The translations under genes were made by a program, and so were the position numbers. 64,000 nt of DNA from Nocardia crassostreae (GTDB lineage: Bacteria; Actinomycetota; Actinomycetes; Mycobacteriales; Mycobacteriaceae). A model generated the notes under the pieces. It saw only the letters and a list, made by a program, of their open reading frames with translations, was not told the DNA's origin and did not search any database. Positions 16,869 to 26,128 of the stretch are shown here, piece by piece. The stretch covers positions 1 to 64,000 of the forward strand of contig NZ_BDCH01000006.1 of assembly GCF_001613405.1 (NCBI RefSeq), written 5' to 3'. Numbering within the stretch: position 1 is the stretch's first letter; the number at the start of each line of letters is the position of its first letter.

Positions 16869-17803
16869 CTGAACCCACCACCCCGCATTTCGGCGACGAT
16901 GCCCGCATCGTCGCCATCGTGGTGACGCACAAACGCCGTGAACTGCTGGCCGAATCGCTCAAGGTGATCTGCGCGCAGTCGCGGGCCATCGACCATTTGA
17001 TCGTGGTCGACAATGCCAATGAGGCCGAGGTCGCCGAGCTGGTGAACCAGCAGCCGATCGAGACCACCTATCTGGGTTCGGAACACAACCTCGGCGGCGC
17101 GGGCGGCTTCGCGCTCGGCATGCTGCACGCGCTCACCAAGGGCGCGGACTGGGTGTGGCTGGCCGATGACGACGGGCGGCCCGAAGGCCCGGAAGTGCTT
17201 GCCACGCTGTTCGATTGCGCGCAGCGGCATCAGCTGGTCGAGGTGTCGCCGGTGGTGGCCGATATCGACGATCCGGATCGGCTGGCCTTCCCGCTGCGCC
17301 GCGGCGTGGTGTGGCGACGGTTGCGCTCCGAGCTGGGCGACGAGGATTTCCTGCCGGGTATCGCCTCGCTGTTCAATGGAGCGCTGATTTCCGCGGAGGC
17401 CGTGGATGTGATCGGCGTGCCGGACCTACGCCTGTTCGTGCGCGGTGACGAGGTGGAGGTGCACCGGCGGCTGGTGCGCTCGGGACTGCCGTTCGGCACC
17501 TGTTTGCAGACCGCCTACCTGCACCCGAATGGTTCGGCCGAGTTCAAGCCGATCATGGGCGGGCGCATACACACCCAGTACCCGGACGATCCGGTGAAGC
17601 GGTACTTCACCTACCGCAATCGCGGATATCTCATGTCGCAGCCCGGTATGCGCAAGCTGCTACCGCAGGAGGTCGCCCGGTTCGGGTGGTTCTTCCTGCT
17701 CCAGCAGAAGGATCCGGCGGGCTTCGTGGAATGGCTGCGGTTGCAGCGGCTGGGCCGCCGCGAACAGTTCCGGAAGCCGCAGACGAAGGTGCCCGGAAAA
17801 TAG
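16865..17803 (+). CDS. glfT1: Galactofuranosyltransferase GlfT1
   Basis: 312-residue GT2 enzyme. IVAIVVTHKRRELL starts the nucleotide-binding fold, SEHNLGGAGGF is the family donor-site block, and WLADDDG carries the metal-binding D101-D103. Established role (Rv3782): adds the first two galactofuranose residues to the rhamnosyl-GlcNAc-diphosphodecaprenyl linker at the cytoplasmic membrane face. Third gene of the wzm-wzt-glfT1 operon, so galactan priming and export are co-expressed. Confidence 0.92.
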   Translation: MTEPTTPHFGDDARIVAIVVTHKRRELLAESLKVICAQSRAIDHLIVVDNANEAEVAELVNQQPIETTYLGSEHNLGGAGGFALGMLHALTKGADWVWLADDDGRPEGPEVLATLFDCAQRHQLVEVSPVVADIDDPDRLAFPLRRGVVWRRLRSELGDEDFLPGIASLFNGALISAEAVDVIGVPDLRLFVRGDEVEVHRRLVRSGLPFGTCLQTAYLHPNGSAEFKPIMGGRIHTQYPDDPVKRYFTYRNRGYLMSQPGMRKLLPQEVARFGWFFLLQQKDPAGFVEWLRLQRLGRREQFRKPQTKVPGK

Positions 17804-17897
17804 GTTGCACGGGCCCGGCGGACCTGAGAAGGTGATGCCGTTCTGTTCGGTGCGCAGCCGGTAACGGCTGCTCGAGGGAGATGAGGAGGTGGATTAC

Positions 17898-17975
17898 GTG
17901 AAGACGACAGTGCGGATTGTCGTGCCCCGGCGAGTGCTCGCCGCACGCGTATCCATCTCGACTTCCCAGCGCTGA
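17898..17975 (+). CDS. Possible 25-residue upstream ORF/leader peptide of rsgA
   Basis: A GTG-started frame (MKTTVRIVVPRRVLAARV, then SISTSQR, stop) preceded by a very strong ribosome site (gaggagg at 17883-17889). It ends 40 bp before the rsgA ATG. It has no cysteine or repeated regulatory codons, so it does not look like a classical attenuator leader, but the strength of the ribosome site relative to that of rsgA is notable. Basic and valine-rich. Function unknown. Confidence 0.4.
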   Translation: MKTTVRIVVPRRVLAARVSISTSQR

Positions 17976-18015
17976 GTCCCGGGACGGGCTCGGCGCCCGA
18001 CAAAGGACTCCCCAA

Positions 18016-19116
18016 ATGTCTCTGGTCGATTTCGACCTGCTCTCCCCCTACGGCTGGACCCCGGCGATCGCGGCCGAATACCTTCCGCTGCTCGGTGATT
18101 CGCTGATTCCGGCCCGCGTGCTCCGCATGGATCGCAGTGAATGCGATGTGGCGGCGCCGCTGCCCACCCCCGATTACGAGAGCCGCCTGCGCGCGGCCAT
18201 CGTGCGCGCCCAGTGCCCGCCCTCGAATTCCGAGATCAGCGGGCTGTGCACCGGCGACTGGGTGGCCATCGATGCCGATCGCATGGTGCGGCAGCTGCTT
18301 CCGCGCCGGACGGCCATCGTCCGCGCTGCGGTATCCGGACATTCGGATGCCAAGGCCCGCTCCGCCAATCAGGTGCTGGCCGCCAATGTGGACACCGTGC
18401 TGATCTGCGCCGCCGGTGACGATGTGGATCTCGGGCGTATCGAGCGCATGCTCGCGCTGGCCTGGGAATCCGGGGCGCAGCCCGTCGTGGTGCTGACGAA
18501 AGCCGATCTGGCGCACGATCTTTCGATCGACGAGGTGCGGGCCGTGGCACCCGGCGCGACCGTGCTGGCGGTGAGCGCCTCGAGCGGCTACGGCATGGAA
18601 GTGCTGGGCGCGGTGCTGAACGGCACCGTCGCACTGCTCGGCGCTTCCGGTGCGGGCAAATCCACTCTCGCCAATGCCCTGCTGGAAGCGGATGTGTTCG
18701 CCACCAATGAAGTTCGCGCCGGTGACAAACGCGGCCGCCACACCACGGTGCACCGCGAACTGCGCCCACTGCCGGGCGGCGGCACCCTCATCGACACCCC
18801 CGGTCTCCGTTCGGTCGGACTCTGGGATGCCGCCGAGGGCCTGGGCCGCACCTTCAGCGATGTCGAATCCTTCGCCGCTGCATGCCGTTTCGCCGATTGC
18901 GCACATGAGACGGAGCCGGGCTGCGCGGTGCTGGCGGCCATCGAATCCGGTGAGCTGCCGCAGCGGCGGCTCGACAGCTACCGCAAGCTGAGCCGGGAGA
19001 ACGAGTGGATGGCCACGCGCACCGACAACCGGCTGCGCGCCGAACGCCAGAAGGTGTGGCGGGATATCAGCAAGGCCCAGCGCCAGATGTACAAGGAGCG
19101 TGGTCGCCGCCGCTGA
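18016..19116 (+). CDS. rsgA: Ribosome small-subunit GTPase RsgA
   Basis: 366-residue circularly permuted GTPase. Order of motifs: an OB-like N-terminal domain (CTGDWVAIDAD), G4 VLTKAD, G5-like VLAVSAS, then G1 GASGAGKST, G2 region RGRHTTVHREL, G3 DTPG, and the zinc knuckle CRFADCAHETEPGC. RsgA checks 30S subunit maturation and is stimulated by ribosomes. The tail is lysine/arginine-rich (KAQRQMYKERGRRR). ATG 18016 (MSLVDFDLLSPYGW) is chosen; the frame extends further upstream without support. Confidence 0.93.
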   Translation: MSLVDFDLLSPYGWTPAIAAEYLPLLGDSLIPARVLRMDRSECDVAAPLPTPDYESRLRAAIVRAQCPPSNSEISGLCTGDWVAIDADRMVRQLLPRRTAIVRAAVSGHSDAKARSANQVLAANVDTVLICAAGDDVDLGRIERMLALAWESGAQPVVVLTKADLAHDLSIDEVRAVAPGATVLAVSASSGYGMEVLGAVLNGTVALLGASGAGKSTLANALLEADVFATNEVRAGDKRGRHTTVHRELRPLPGGGTLIDTPGLRSVGLWDAAEGLGRTFSDVESFAAACRFADCAHETEPGCAVLAAIESGELPQRRLDSYRKLSRENEWMATRTDNRLRAERQKVWRDISKAQRQMYKERGRRR

Positions 19117-19138
19117 TCGGGACGGCTGATCACGGGGA

Positions 19139-19173
19139 CTGGTGGCGGCATTCACGGGTATCGCCGCCACCAG
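19139..19173. terminator. Bidirectional hairpin between rsgA and the response regulator
   Basis: Arms ctggtggcggc (19139-19149) and its complement (19163-19173) form a perfect 11-bp stem with a 13-nt loop between the two convergent stop codons. No T-run. Confidence 0.55.
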
Positions 19174-19207
19174 CGTCCCGTCCCATAAGCCGGGTGCCGT
19201 TGCGGCG

Positions 19208-19852
19208 CTAGGCGTTCAAGTAGGCGAGGACGGCCAGGACGCGGCGATGTCCGGCATCGTCGGCGGCCAGGCCGAGCTTGGCGAAGATGCTCCGAATGTG
19301 TTTGTGCACGGCGGCTTCGGTGACGACCAGCCGTTCCGCGATGGTGGTGTTGGCGAGGCCCTCGGCCATGAGGGCCAGGACTTCGCGTTCGAGCGGCGTG
19401 AGGGCGGCCAGTGGGTCGTCGGCGCGGCGGCGCACCAGCAGCTGGGAGATCACCTCCGGATCCATGGCGGTGCCGCCCGCCGCGACCCGGCGCAGCGAGT
19501 CCAGGAAGCGCTCCACATTGCCGACGCGCTCCTTGAGCAGATAGCCGACTCCGCCCGCGCCGTCGCCGAGCAGTTCGCCCGCGTAGCTGTCCTCCACCCA
19601 GGCCGACAGCACCAGGACCGGCAGGCCGGGATGAATCTCGCGGGCGCGCACCGCCGCCCGCAGTCCGTCATCGGTGAAGATGGGCGGCATGCGGACATCC
19701 ACCACCATGGCGTCGGGGCGGTCGGCGGTCACCACCTTCAGCAGATCGTCGGCATTGTCCACGGCCGCGACCACTTCCATGCCCGCGGTTTTCAGCAGCA
19801 AGGCCAGCCCTTCCCGCAGGAGGGCGTCGTCCTCGGCGATCACGATCCGCAT
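19208..19852 (-). CDS. NarL/LuxR-family response regulator
   Basis: 214 residues. Receiver domain with acidic pair EDD (residues ~7-9), phosphorylation aspartate in AMVVDVRMPP, conserved T/S region VLVLSAW and lysine in LLKERVG, followed by a LuxR DNA-binding domain LTPLEREVLALMAEGLANTTIAERLVVTEAAVHKHIRSIF. The gene start overlaps the end of the sensor kinase gene by 13 bp, so the two form one translationally coupled two-component system. Targets unknown. Confidence 0.92.
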   Translation of the reverse strand: MRIVIAEDDALLREGLALLLKTAGMEVVAAVDNADDLLKVVTADRPDAMVVDVRMPPIFTDDGLRAAVRAREIHPGLPVLVLSAWVEDSYAGELLGDGAGGVGYLLKERVGNVERFLDSLRRVAAGGTAMDPEVISQLLVRRRADDPLAALTPLEREVLALMAEGLANTTIAERLVVTEAAVHKHIRSIFAKLGLAADDAGHRRVLAVLAYLNA

Positions 19853-21114
19853 GGCAGCTCCACTCGCACCACAGTAGTCCCGCCCGCCGGGCTGGTGAGC
19901 AGCATGCGCCCGTCCAGAGCCTCGGCCCGCCGCCGGATACCGGCAAGCCCGCCGCCCTCGGTCTCGTGCGCCGCGCCCACCCCGTCATCGATCACCTCGA
20001 CGATCAGTCGCTCGGCGTCCCCACCGAGTCGGACCGAAACCTGCTGCGCCCCAGAGTGCTTGGTCGCATTGGTCAATGCCTCCGCGATCACGAAATACGC
20101 CGCCGCCTCCACCGCCGCGGGCCGCCGGACCGATTGGCTCGAATCCACCCCGACCGCGTCGGGTGCGGTGGAACCGTCGATATTCAGAACGCACGGAATC
20201 GGGCTGCGCGCGGCCAATGCCGACACCGCGCTGTACAGCCCGCGATCCGCGAGCACCGGCGGATACACGGTGCGCACCACATCCCGCAGTTCGGCCAGCG
20301 CCGCGTGCGCGGTGTCCTGCGCCTTGCGCACCATGTCGTCGGCGGCCTCGCGATCGCGCTCGCGCAATTGCTCGGCCAGTCCGAGCTGCATGATCACCGC
20401 GGCGATCCGGGCCTGCGCCCCATCGTGCAGGTCCCGCTCGATGCGGCGCAGTTCGGCCCCGTGCGCGTCCAGCGCGGCGGCCCGGGTCTCGGTCAGCTCG
20501 GCGACCCGGTGCGCCAGCATCGCGCCCTCGGCGGGCCCGAGCAGCGCCCGCGCCGTCAGTGCCTGCCACCGCGCGACCCGCGGCATCTGCAAGGTCAGCG
20601 CCCCAACCGGTATCGCGAGCAGGGCACTCAGGATGGCGGTGGTCCAGCCGTCGACCGTGAAACCGAAGTTGCTGATCGTGCCCGGCGGCAACAGCTGCCA
20701 ATACGACGGAATCGCAAGCTGATTCACCACGCTGAACGCCAGCGACACCGCGATGATCGCCAGCGGCAGCCCGGCGACCGCATGCAAGCAGAGGTACCCG
20801 ATATCGCGCCGATTTGCCGGATCGGCGACCACCGCCCGCAAGCGCTGCCGCAGATCACCGGTGAACGGCACATACGACACCTCGATCGGCTCCCCGAGCC
20901 GCTTGCCCGTCCGCCGCCGCTCGACCCGCACCAGCGGACGCACCATCTTGAGCGCCTCCGGCACGGCCGGTAACCCCACCCCGATCAGGCACAAACCGGC
21001 CACGAACACCAGCCCGACCACCGCGAACATGGCCACGACACCGGTAACCGCCCCGACCGCCAGATACGCGAGCGCCCCGGGCAGCTCCCCCAGCCGCCTG
21101 CCCACCCAAGACAT
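19840..21114 (-). CDS. Sensor histidine kinase, NarL/DesK class
   Basis: 424 residues. Four to five hydrophobic segments in the first ~230 residues (a putative membrane sensor domain), then the HisKA_3 dimerisation/phosphoacceptor block LRRIERDLHDGAQARIAAV with the histidine in ERDLHDG, and an HATPase with N-box EALTNATKHSGA, VEVIDDGVG and GGGLAGIRRRAEALDG. Cognate of the overlapping response regulator. ATG 21114 (MSWVGRRLGEL) is taken as start; the longer proline-rich upstream frame is not supported. The sensed signal is unknown. Confidence 0.88.
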   Translation of the reverse strand: MSWVGRRLGELPGALAYLAVGAVTGVVAMFAVVGLVFVAGLCLIGVGLPAVPEALKMVRPLVRVERRRTGKRLGEPIEVSYVPFTGDLRQRLRAVVADPANRRDIGYLCLHAVAGLPLAIIAVSLAFSVVNQLAIPSYWQLLPPGTISNFGFTVDGWTTAILSALLAIPVGALTLQMPRVARWQALTARALLGPAEGAMLAHRVAELTETRAAALDAHGAELRRIERDLHDGAQARIAAVIMQLGLAEQLRERDREAADDMVRKAQDTAHAALAELRDVVRTVYPPVLADRGLYSAVSALAARSPIPCVLNIDGSTAPDAVGVDSSQSVRRPAAVEAAAYFVIAEALTNATKHSGAQQVSVRLGGDAERLIVEVIDDGVGAAHETEGGGLAGIRRRAEALDGRMLLTSPAGGTTVVRVELPCGS

Positions 21115-21204
21115 CACCCGCACCCGCTCTCGGCCCCGGTTACGAAATCCCAGATCACCCCACCAACCTAGCGACACCCCCACCCCACCCTCGGACGCGC
21201 CGAG

Positions 21205-21225
21205 GCCCCGCCATGGTGGCGGGGC
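21205..21225. terminator. Short hairpin between kinase promoter and peptidase end
   Basis: gccccgcca / tggcggggc, a 9-bp perfect stem with a 3-nt loop. It lies 20 bp beyond the stop of the minus-strand lipoprotein hydrolase and is probably its terminator. Confidence 0.45.
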
Positions 21226-21244
21226 GCTCGGGTTCCGTCGTGGA

Positions 21245-22759
21245 TCAGCTGTCCGCACGGCAGGTGTAGTCGGAGTCGGGGAGGGTGCCGTCGCGGAAGT
21301 AGGTGTTGACGGCGTTGTCGATGCAGGTGCTGGGGTAGTTGCCGAAGAGGGAGTGGATGGCGACGTTTTCCAGGGTGACCAGGCGGGAGGCGGTGAGGGC
21401 GCGGCGCATGCCCTGGGCATTGGCGTAGGTGGTGCGGGTGTCGCCGGTGGATTGGACGATGAGGGCGGGGACGGAGTTGTTCACGACGGTTGCCGGTTCG
21501 GCGGGTTCGGGCCAGAAGGCGCAGGGGGTGATGTTGTTGGCGAAGTCGGCGAACAGGGGCTGGGTGGCGCGGGCGGCTTCGATATTGCGCCAGTACCAGG
21601 CGGGATCGCGGTTCACGGGCACGTCACCGCACATGATGGCCATCTGCGGGGAAGCGTCCTCCGGGTCGGCGTGCAGGAGGATCGCGAGGTTCTCGGCGAT
21701 CTCCGGATCAGGGTCGACGGGTTTGCCGTCGGCGGCATCGGCGAGTTGGCGCATGGCCTTGGCGGCCTTGTCGTACTTGCGCGGATCGTCGAGCGTGGTG
21801 AACAGCAGCAGCGGGACATCGTGTTCGGTGAGATCGAATTGGCCGAAGCGGATGGGGCGTTCGGCGGAACGGCGGATCAGGTCGGTGACGGTGGCGCGCA
21901 CCGCCTCGCGGGTGGCGCCGAGGTGGTATTCGCCGTCGCGGGCGGCGGTCCAGTCCGCCCAGAGGTCGACGGCGGCCTCATTGGCCGGGCCCATGTCCTG
22001 CATCATCTGGACCGCGCCGTAGCGGGCCGGATCGACCGAGCTGTCCAGCACCACGCGGTCGCTGCGCTCGGGGAACATCTGGGTGTAGACCGCGCCCAGA
22101 TAGGTGCCGTACGAAGTGCCGATGTAATTGATCTTGTCCTCGCCGAGCACGGCGCGAATGAGGTCCATATCGCGGGCGGTATTGCGAGTGCTGATGTGGC
22201 GCAGGCGATCACCCTCGTTCGCGACGCAACGCTCGGCCAGATCCGCCTGGGTGGCAACGGTTTCCGCATAGCTCGCGGCATCCGGACCGGCCGATTGCAG
22301 GCCGAAGCCGCGGGTCCACCGGCAATCGATCGGGGTCGAGCGGCCGACGCCGCGCGGATCCATGCCGATGAGGTCGTAGCGGGCGCGGACATCGGGAGTC
22401 ATGGCATCGGAGACGCTGATGATGTAGTCGAGGCCCGGACCACCCGGATTCGACAGCATGATCCCGCGCCGCTGCGACGGATCCGGGGAGGAGATGCGGG
22501 AGATCGCCACCGTCATCGTGTCACCCTGGGGCGCTGCGTAATCCACCGGAACGATGACATCCGCGCATTGCGCTCCGGCCTTGTCCAGGCTCTCCTCACC
22601 GCAGGATTTCCAGTCCAGCTGCTGACCGGTGAACCGGTCCGACGGGGTCTCGCCGTCGGCGGCGGGCGTACAGGCCGCGACGGTGAGGCCGAGGAGAGCG
22701 GCCGCCATGGCCGCCGTCCCGACCCGGCGCGCGCGGGTGAGCTTCGTGGTGCGCATCAT
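21245..22759 (-). CDS. Lipoprotein alpha/beta hydrolase, TAP/Hip1-like peptidase family
   Basis: 504 residues. N-terminal signal with lipobox (LLGLTVAAC), so predicted to be a cell-envelope lipoprotein. Alpha/beta hydrolase core: LSNPGGPGLDYI oxyanion region, YDLIGMDPRGVGRS, nucleophile YIGTSYGTYLG, acid loop IVQSTGDTRT and C-terminal histidine in NVAIHSLFGNYPSTC with the TAP-like C-terminal domain. Similar to tripeptidyl aminopeptidases and mycobacterial CaeA/Hip1. Start at ATG 22759 has a GAGGGAG ribosome site that lies 8 nt after the preceding gene's stop, so it is the second gene of a two-gene operon. Confidence 0.87.
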   Translation of the reverse strand: MMRTTKLTRARRVGTAAMAAALLGLTVAACTPAADGETPSDRFTGQQLDWKSCGEESLDKAGAQCADVIVPVDYAAPQGDTMTVAISRISSPDPSQRRGIMLSNPGGPGLDYIISVSDAMTPDVRARYDLIGMDPRGVGRSTPIDCRWTRGFGLQSAGPDAASYAETVATQADLAERCVANEGDRLRHISTRNTARDMDLIRAVLGEDKINYIGTSYGTYLGAVYTQMFPERSDRVVLDSSVDPARYGAVQMMQDMGPANEAAVDLWADWTAARDGEYHLGATREAVRATVTDLIRRSAERPIRFGQFDLTEHDVPLLLFTTLDDPRKYDKAAKAMRQLADAADGKPVDPDPEIAENLAILLHADPEDASPQMAIMCGDVPVNRDPAWYWRNIEAARATQPLFADFANNITPCAFWPEPAEPATVVNNSVPALIVQSTGDTRTTYANAQGMRRALTASRLVTLENVAIHSLFGNYPSTCIDNAVNTYFRDGTLPDSDYTCRADS

Positions 22760-22767
22760 GTTCTCCC

Positions 22768-23937
22768 TCATCCGCAGAACGCGGCATCGAATGCCTGGTC
22801 CACGGCCGCGTCGGCGGCCTCGCTGGACGGCAACTGGTTCACGGTCAATGCGACGGCGGTGCCGTCGGCGGCCACACCGGTGCTGGTGCCGAAGCCCGGA
22901 ATGCTGCCGCCGTGGCCCCACACCTCCTTGCCGCACGAGACGTTGTGCCGGACCAGGCCCAATCCGTAAGGGCTGCCGGGCTTTCGGTCGAAAGGCACGG
23001 TCTGCTTCATCTGCTCGAGCTGGGCGGCGGGCAGCAGCTTCCCGGCGAGCAGGGCGGCGAAGAAGCGGTTGAGATCCGCTCCGGTGGAAATCATGTCGCC
23101 TGCGGTGCCGCCCCAAGAAGGGTCCTGATCGGTGAAATCGACTCGCCGACCGTCGATTTCCTGATATCCGACGGGATGCGGCCCGCGGATGCCGGTTTCG
23201 CCGTCGGCCGGAACGTAGGTGTCGCGCAAGCCGAGCGGTTCGATGATGCGCGTGGTGATCGCCGCGGCCGCGGGCTTGCCCGTGACCTTCTCGATCAGTA
23301 CGCCGAGCAGGATGTAGTTGGTATTGGTGTACACCGATTTCGCGCCCGGCTCGTATTGCGGCGGCATGGACATGGCGATGCGCACCAGTTCCTCCGGCTG
23401 GTAGTGGCGCCAGCGCACCGCATCCGTGAGCACTTCCAGCTGCGGGGTATCCGGCGCGGCCTTGATATCGGGGCCGCCACCGCCGAGGTAGTCCGGCAGC
23501 CCGCTGGTGTGCTGCAGCAGCTGGCGCACGGTAATGCGGTTGCCGTCATTGCCATTGCCCCGCACCACTCCGGGCAGGTACCGCTCGACCGGCGCGTCCA
23601 GCTCGATCCGGCCCTCCGCCGCCAGCTGCAACACCACGGTGGAGACGAAAGTCTTGGTATTGCTGCCGATTCGGACGCGGGCGTCATCGGCGAAGGGTGC
23701 GCCGGTGGCCAGATCACCGGCGCCCTTGGTCACGATCCGGTGCCCGCCGGGCCCGTCGATGACCGCCTGCACGCCCGGGAAGCCAGCGCGCACCAAGGAC
23801 TCCAGGGCCTGGGTGAGCGCGGCGTTCGCACCGTTCGGTTCGGTCTCCGAGCCACCGGTGCCGCAGGCCGAGGCCGCGAGGACGGCCACGACGCCGAGAC
23901 CGGCCAGCGCACCGCGGGACCGCCGGAATGTGCTCAT
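22768..23937 (-). CDS. Serine hydrolase, class C beta-lactamase/DD-peptidase family lipoprotein
   Basis: 389 residues. Signal peptide with lipobox (AVLAASACG). Penicillin-binding fold motifs: SNTK (SxxK nucleophile) within RIGSNTKTFVSTVV, the tyrosine motif YTNTNYILLG (YxN), and a C-terminal HGGSIPGFG (HxG in place of KTG). This class includes DD-carboxypeptidases, esterases and EstB-like proteins; beta-lactam resistance cannot be assumed. Probably co-transcribed with the TAP-like hydrolase (8-bp gap). Divergent from the SDR gene. Confidence 0.88.
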   Translation of the reverse strand: MSTFRRSRGALAGLGVVAVLAASACGTGGSETEPNGANAALTQALESLVRAGFPGVQAVIDGPGGHRIVTKGAGDLATGAPFADDARVRIGSNTKTFVSTVVLQLAAEGRIELDAPVERYLPGVVRGNGNDGNRITVRQLLQHTSGLPDYLGGGGPDIKAAPDTPQLEVLTDAVRWRHYQPEELVRIAMSMPPQYEPGAKSVYTNTNYILLGVLIEKVTGKPAAAAITTRIIEPLGLRDTYVPADGETGIRGPHPVGYQEIDGRRVDFTDQDPSWGGTAGDMISTGADLNRFFAALLAGKLLPAAQLEQMKQTVPFDRKPGSPYGLGLVRHNVSCGKEVWGHGGSIPGFGTSTGVAADGTAVALTVNQLPSSEAADAAVDQAFDAAFCG

Positions 23938-24123
23938 GGAAAGGCATTCCTACTGTTCAGGCCGGGTCTGCCCGGCTCCTTCGAGCCTAGGAATTCGATC
24001 TCGTCCTGCCGATAGCGCGACCACCCGAGTTCCGGTATCGAAAACCGAACCCACGGGGTAGCGCCTGCACTACCGACGCGCGATCATCGAGATCGGAGCG
24101 AAAGCAACGAACAGGAGCTGACC

Positions 24124-24972
24124 ATGACGGAAGCATCCAAGCCGCTGGCGGGCCGGACGATGATCATGTCCGGCGGGAGTCGCGGAATCGGGCTGGAGAT
24201 CGCCAAGCGGGCGGCGGCCGACGGCGCCAACATCACGCTCATCGCCAAGACCGATCAACCGCATCCCAAACTGCCGGGAACCATCCATACCGCGGCGGCG
24301 GAACTGGAGGCGGCGGGCGGCACGGTGCTGAAGTACGTCGGCGATGTGCGCGACGACGGGGCGGTGGCCGAGGCGGTGCAGCGGACCATCGCGAACTTCG
24401 GCGGTATCGACATGGTGGTGAACAATGCCTCCGCCATCGACATCTCCCCCACCGAGATCCTGTCGATGAAGAAGTACGACCTCATGCAGGACATCAACTG
24501 CCGCGGCAGTTTCCTGCTGTCGAAGCTGTGCGTTCCGGCCCTGAAGGACTCCGCGCAGGCGGGGCGGAATCCGCACATTCTCACGCTGTCGCCGCCGCTG
24601 AACCTGGATCCGAAATGGGCGGGCATGGCGCTGGGCTACACCATTGCCAAGTACGGAATGTCGCTGACCACACTGGGTTTGGCGGAGGAACTGCGCAAGT
24701 ACGGTATCGGCGTGAACTCGCTGTGGCTGCGCACCACCATTGCCACGGCCGCGGTCAAGAATCTGCTCGGCGGGGAAGAGATGATCTCCACCTCCCGGAC
24801 GCCCGACATCTACGCCGATGCCACCTATCTGGTGCTCACCTCACCGGGCAAGGACACGACCGGCAATTTCTTCATCGATGACGAGGTGCTCGCCGCGCAC
24901 GGGATCACCGATCTGGAGAAGTACCGGGTCACGCCGGGCGACGGACCGCTCACCACCGATCTGTTCCTGTGA
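24124..24972 (+). CDS. SDR-family NAD(P)-dependent oxidoreductase, HSDL2-like
   Basis: 282 residues. Cofactor loop SGGSRGIG, VGDVRDDG, MVVNNASAI, catalytic-site serine region ILTLSPPLN and YTIAK (YxxxK). The TDQPHPKLPGTIHTAAAEL insert is typical of the HSDL2-like branch (Rv3224-like). The substrate is unknown, possibly an acyl or steroid carbonyl. ATG 24124 is preceded by aggagctgacc, a good ribosome site. Confidence 0.88.
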   Translation: MTEASKPLAGRTMIMSGGSRGIGLEIAKRAAADGANITLIAKTDQPHPKLPGTIHTAAAELEAAGGTVLKYVGDVRDDGAVAEAVQRTIANFGGIDMVVNNASAIDISPTEILSMKKYDLMQDINCRGSFLLSKLCVPALKDSAQAGRNPHILTLSPPLNLDPKWAGMALGYTIAKYGMSLTTLGLAEELRKYGIGVNSLWLRTTIATAAVKNLLGGEEMISTSRTPDIYADATYLVLTSPGKDTTGNFFIDDEVLAAHGITDLEKYRVTPGDGPLTTDLFL

Positions 24973-25093
24973 TACGAAAGACGTTCTGCGAGAACGCAAT
25001 TCTGTAGCGAATTCGACTCGATCGCCGATATGCCCCCGGGAGACGCGGTCTCCCCGCGCTTGTCGGGGGCGATAACGAATCGAGGAGAGTTCA

Positions 25094-25607
25094 TTGGGAC
25101 AAAAACGATTTGCCGCCGGATTCGGCATCACCACCGGCCTGTTCGCGGCCGCCGTCGGCCTGGTCGCACCGCAGGCGGCGGCCGAGAAGGTCGAGTTGGC
25201 GCCGGGCGTCTCGTGTGATCAGACGGTCTGCTGGAACGATACGGACGATACCTACCGCATCACCCACAGGGTGACCTGCGACGCCATCGGTGTGCCTGCG
25301 GTCGTCGTCGAGGAGACGACCTCTGTGCCCACCCGCGACAAGCGGGGCGTCTTCGTGGACTGCCCGGCCTATACAAAGCCGGGGACCATGGAAACCCCGC
25401 CGCCGCGCTGGGAGCCGGGCGAGTGGGAGCCGGGCCGCCAGAAGCCGGACGGCACCTGGGAGCCGGGTCGGCACAAGCCGGGCAGTTGGGAGCAGGATCC
25501 GCCGGTTCACAAGCCCGGTGAAACCGTATCCCGGCACGTGTCGTCCATCGAGCACGTGCGCAGTGGTGGACAACGATCCGAGGCCGAGTACCGGTTCCGT
25601 CGGCTGA
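25094..25607 (+). CDS. Secreted protein with WEPG repeats, C-terminal end uncertain
   Basis: TTG start at 25094 with ribosome site gaggag 7 nt upstream. A Sec signal peptide (GITTGLFAAAVGLVAPQAAA) precedes a domain with three cysteines (GVSCDQTVCWND, VTCDAIG) and then short repeats WEPGEWEPGR, TWEPGRHKPGSWE. The frame has no stop before 26218 and would run ~590 bp antisense into the next gene, which is unlikely to be real. A stop at 25605-25607 in another frame, just before a strong hairpin, suggests a frameshift or sequence error near 25550-25600. The end coordinate is therefore provisional. No family recognised. Confidence 0.6.
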
Positions 25608-25615
25608 TCCGGGTG

Positions 25616-25643
25616 GCGGGCCGCGGTTCAGATCGCGGCCCGC
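25616..25643. terminator. Hairpin between convergent genes
   Basis: Perfect 10-bp arms gcgggccgcg / cgcggcccgc with an 8-nt loop. The stop codon of the minus-strand SRPBCC gene lies within the loop region, so the hairpin serves the convergent ends. Confidence 0.55.
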
Positions 25644-26128
25644 GCCTCGTCTTCGGCCAGCTCTTTCAGGGTGAGCAGCTGTTTGCGCATCATAACGAAG
25701 TCGCCGAGGATGACCGGCGGCAGCAGCCATGCCGGACCGCGGAAGCGGACCCGGGCGTGCAGGCGGCTGCCCGATTCGGCCGGGCGCACCGCGTAGGTGA
25801 CGGCCACTCCCCCGGTGCGCAGCGTGACCTGCACGTCCGGGGTGAAGTTCTCCAGGTCGAAGACGCTCATGAACCGTTGTCCCACAGCCAGTTCCGTCAG
25901 CTTCGGATCGCGCTGGCGGGGGCTGCGGCGACCCCAGTTGTCCAGCAGGTCGTAGCTATAGGGCGCGGCACGCAACTGGCAGAGCCAAGCGTAGACGAGC
26001 GGCGGCGGCGCGTCGATCGACACGGCGCGATCGCAGATCACGGCCTGCCCGGGAACCTCGTCGTCGCACGGCATGTCCATGCCGAGTTCGGCGGGGGTCA
26101 CGCCCCACCGCTGGCCGGGAGTGATCAT
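25628..26128 (-). CDS. SRPBCC (START-like) family protein
   Basis: 166 residues. VICDRAVSIDAPPPLVYAWLCQL is the typical first strand and helix of the polyketide-cyclase/SRPBCC fold, followed by VGQRFMSVFDLENF and VTYAVRP strands and a long C-terminal helix with MMRKQLLTLKELAE. These proteins bind hydrophobic ligands or act as cyclases; the ligand is unknown. Its ATG overlaps the stop of the upstream SRPBCC gene by 4 bp, so the two are translationally coupled. Confidence 0.8.
   Translation of the reverse strand: MITPGQRWGVTPAELGMDMPCDDEVPGQAVICDRAVSIDAPPPLVYAWLCQLRAAPYSYDLLDNWGRRSPRQRDPKLTELAVGQRFMSVFDLENFTPDVQVTLRTGGVAVTYAVRPAESGSRLHARVRFRGPAWLLPPVILGDFVMMRKQLLTLKELAEDEARAAI

Noticed and set aside
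17917..18015. N-terminal extension of RsgA
   Set aside because: Frame is open upstream of ATG 18016, but the extra residues are not RsgA-like and overlap the better-supported small ORF.
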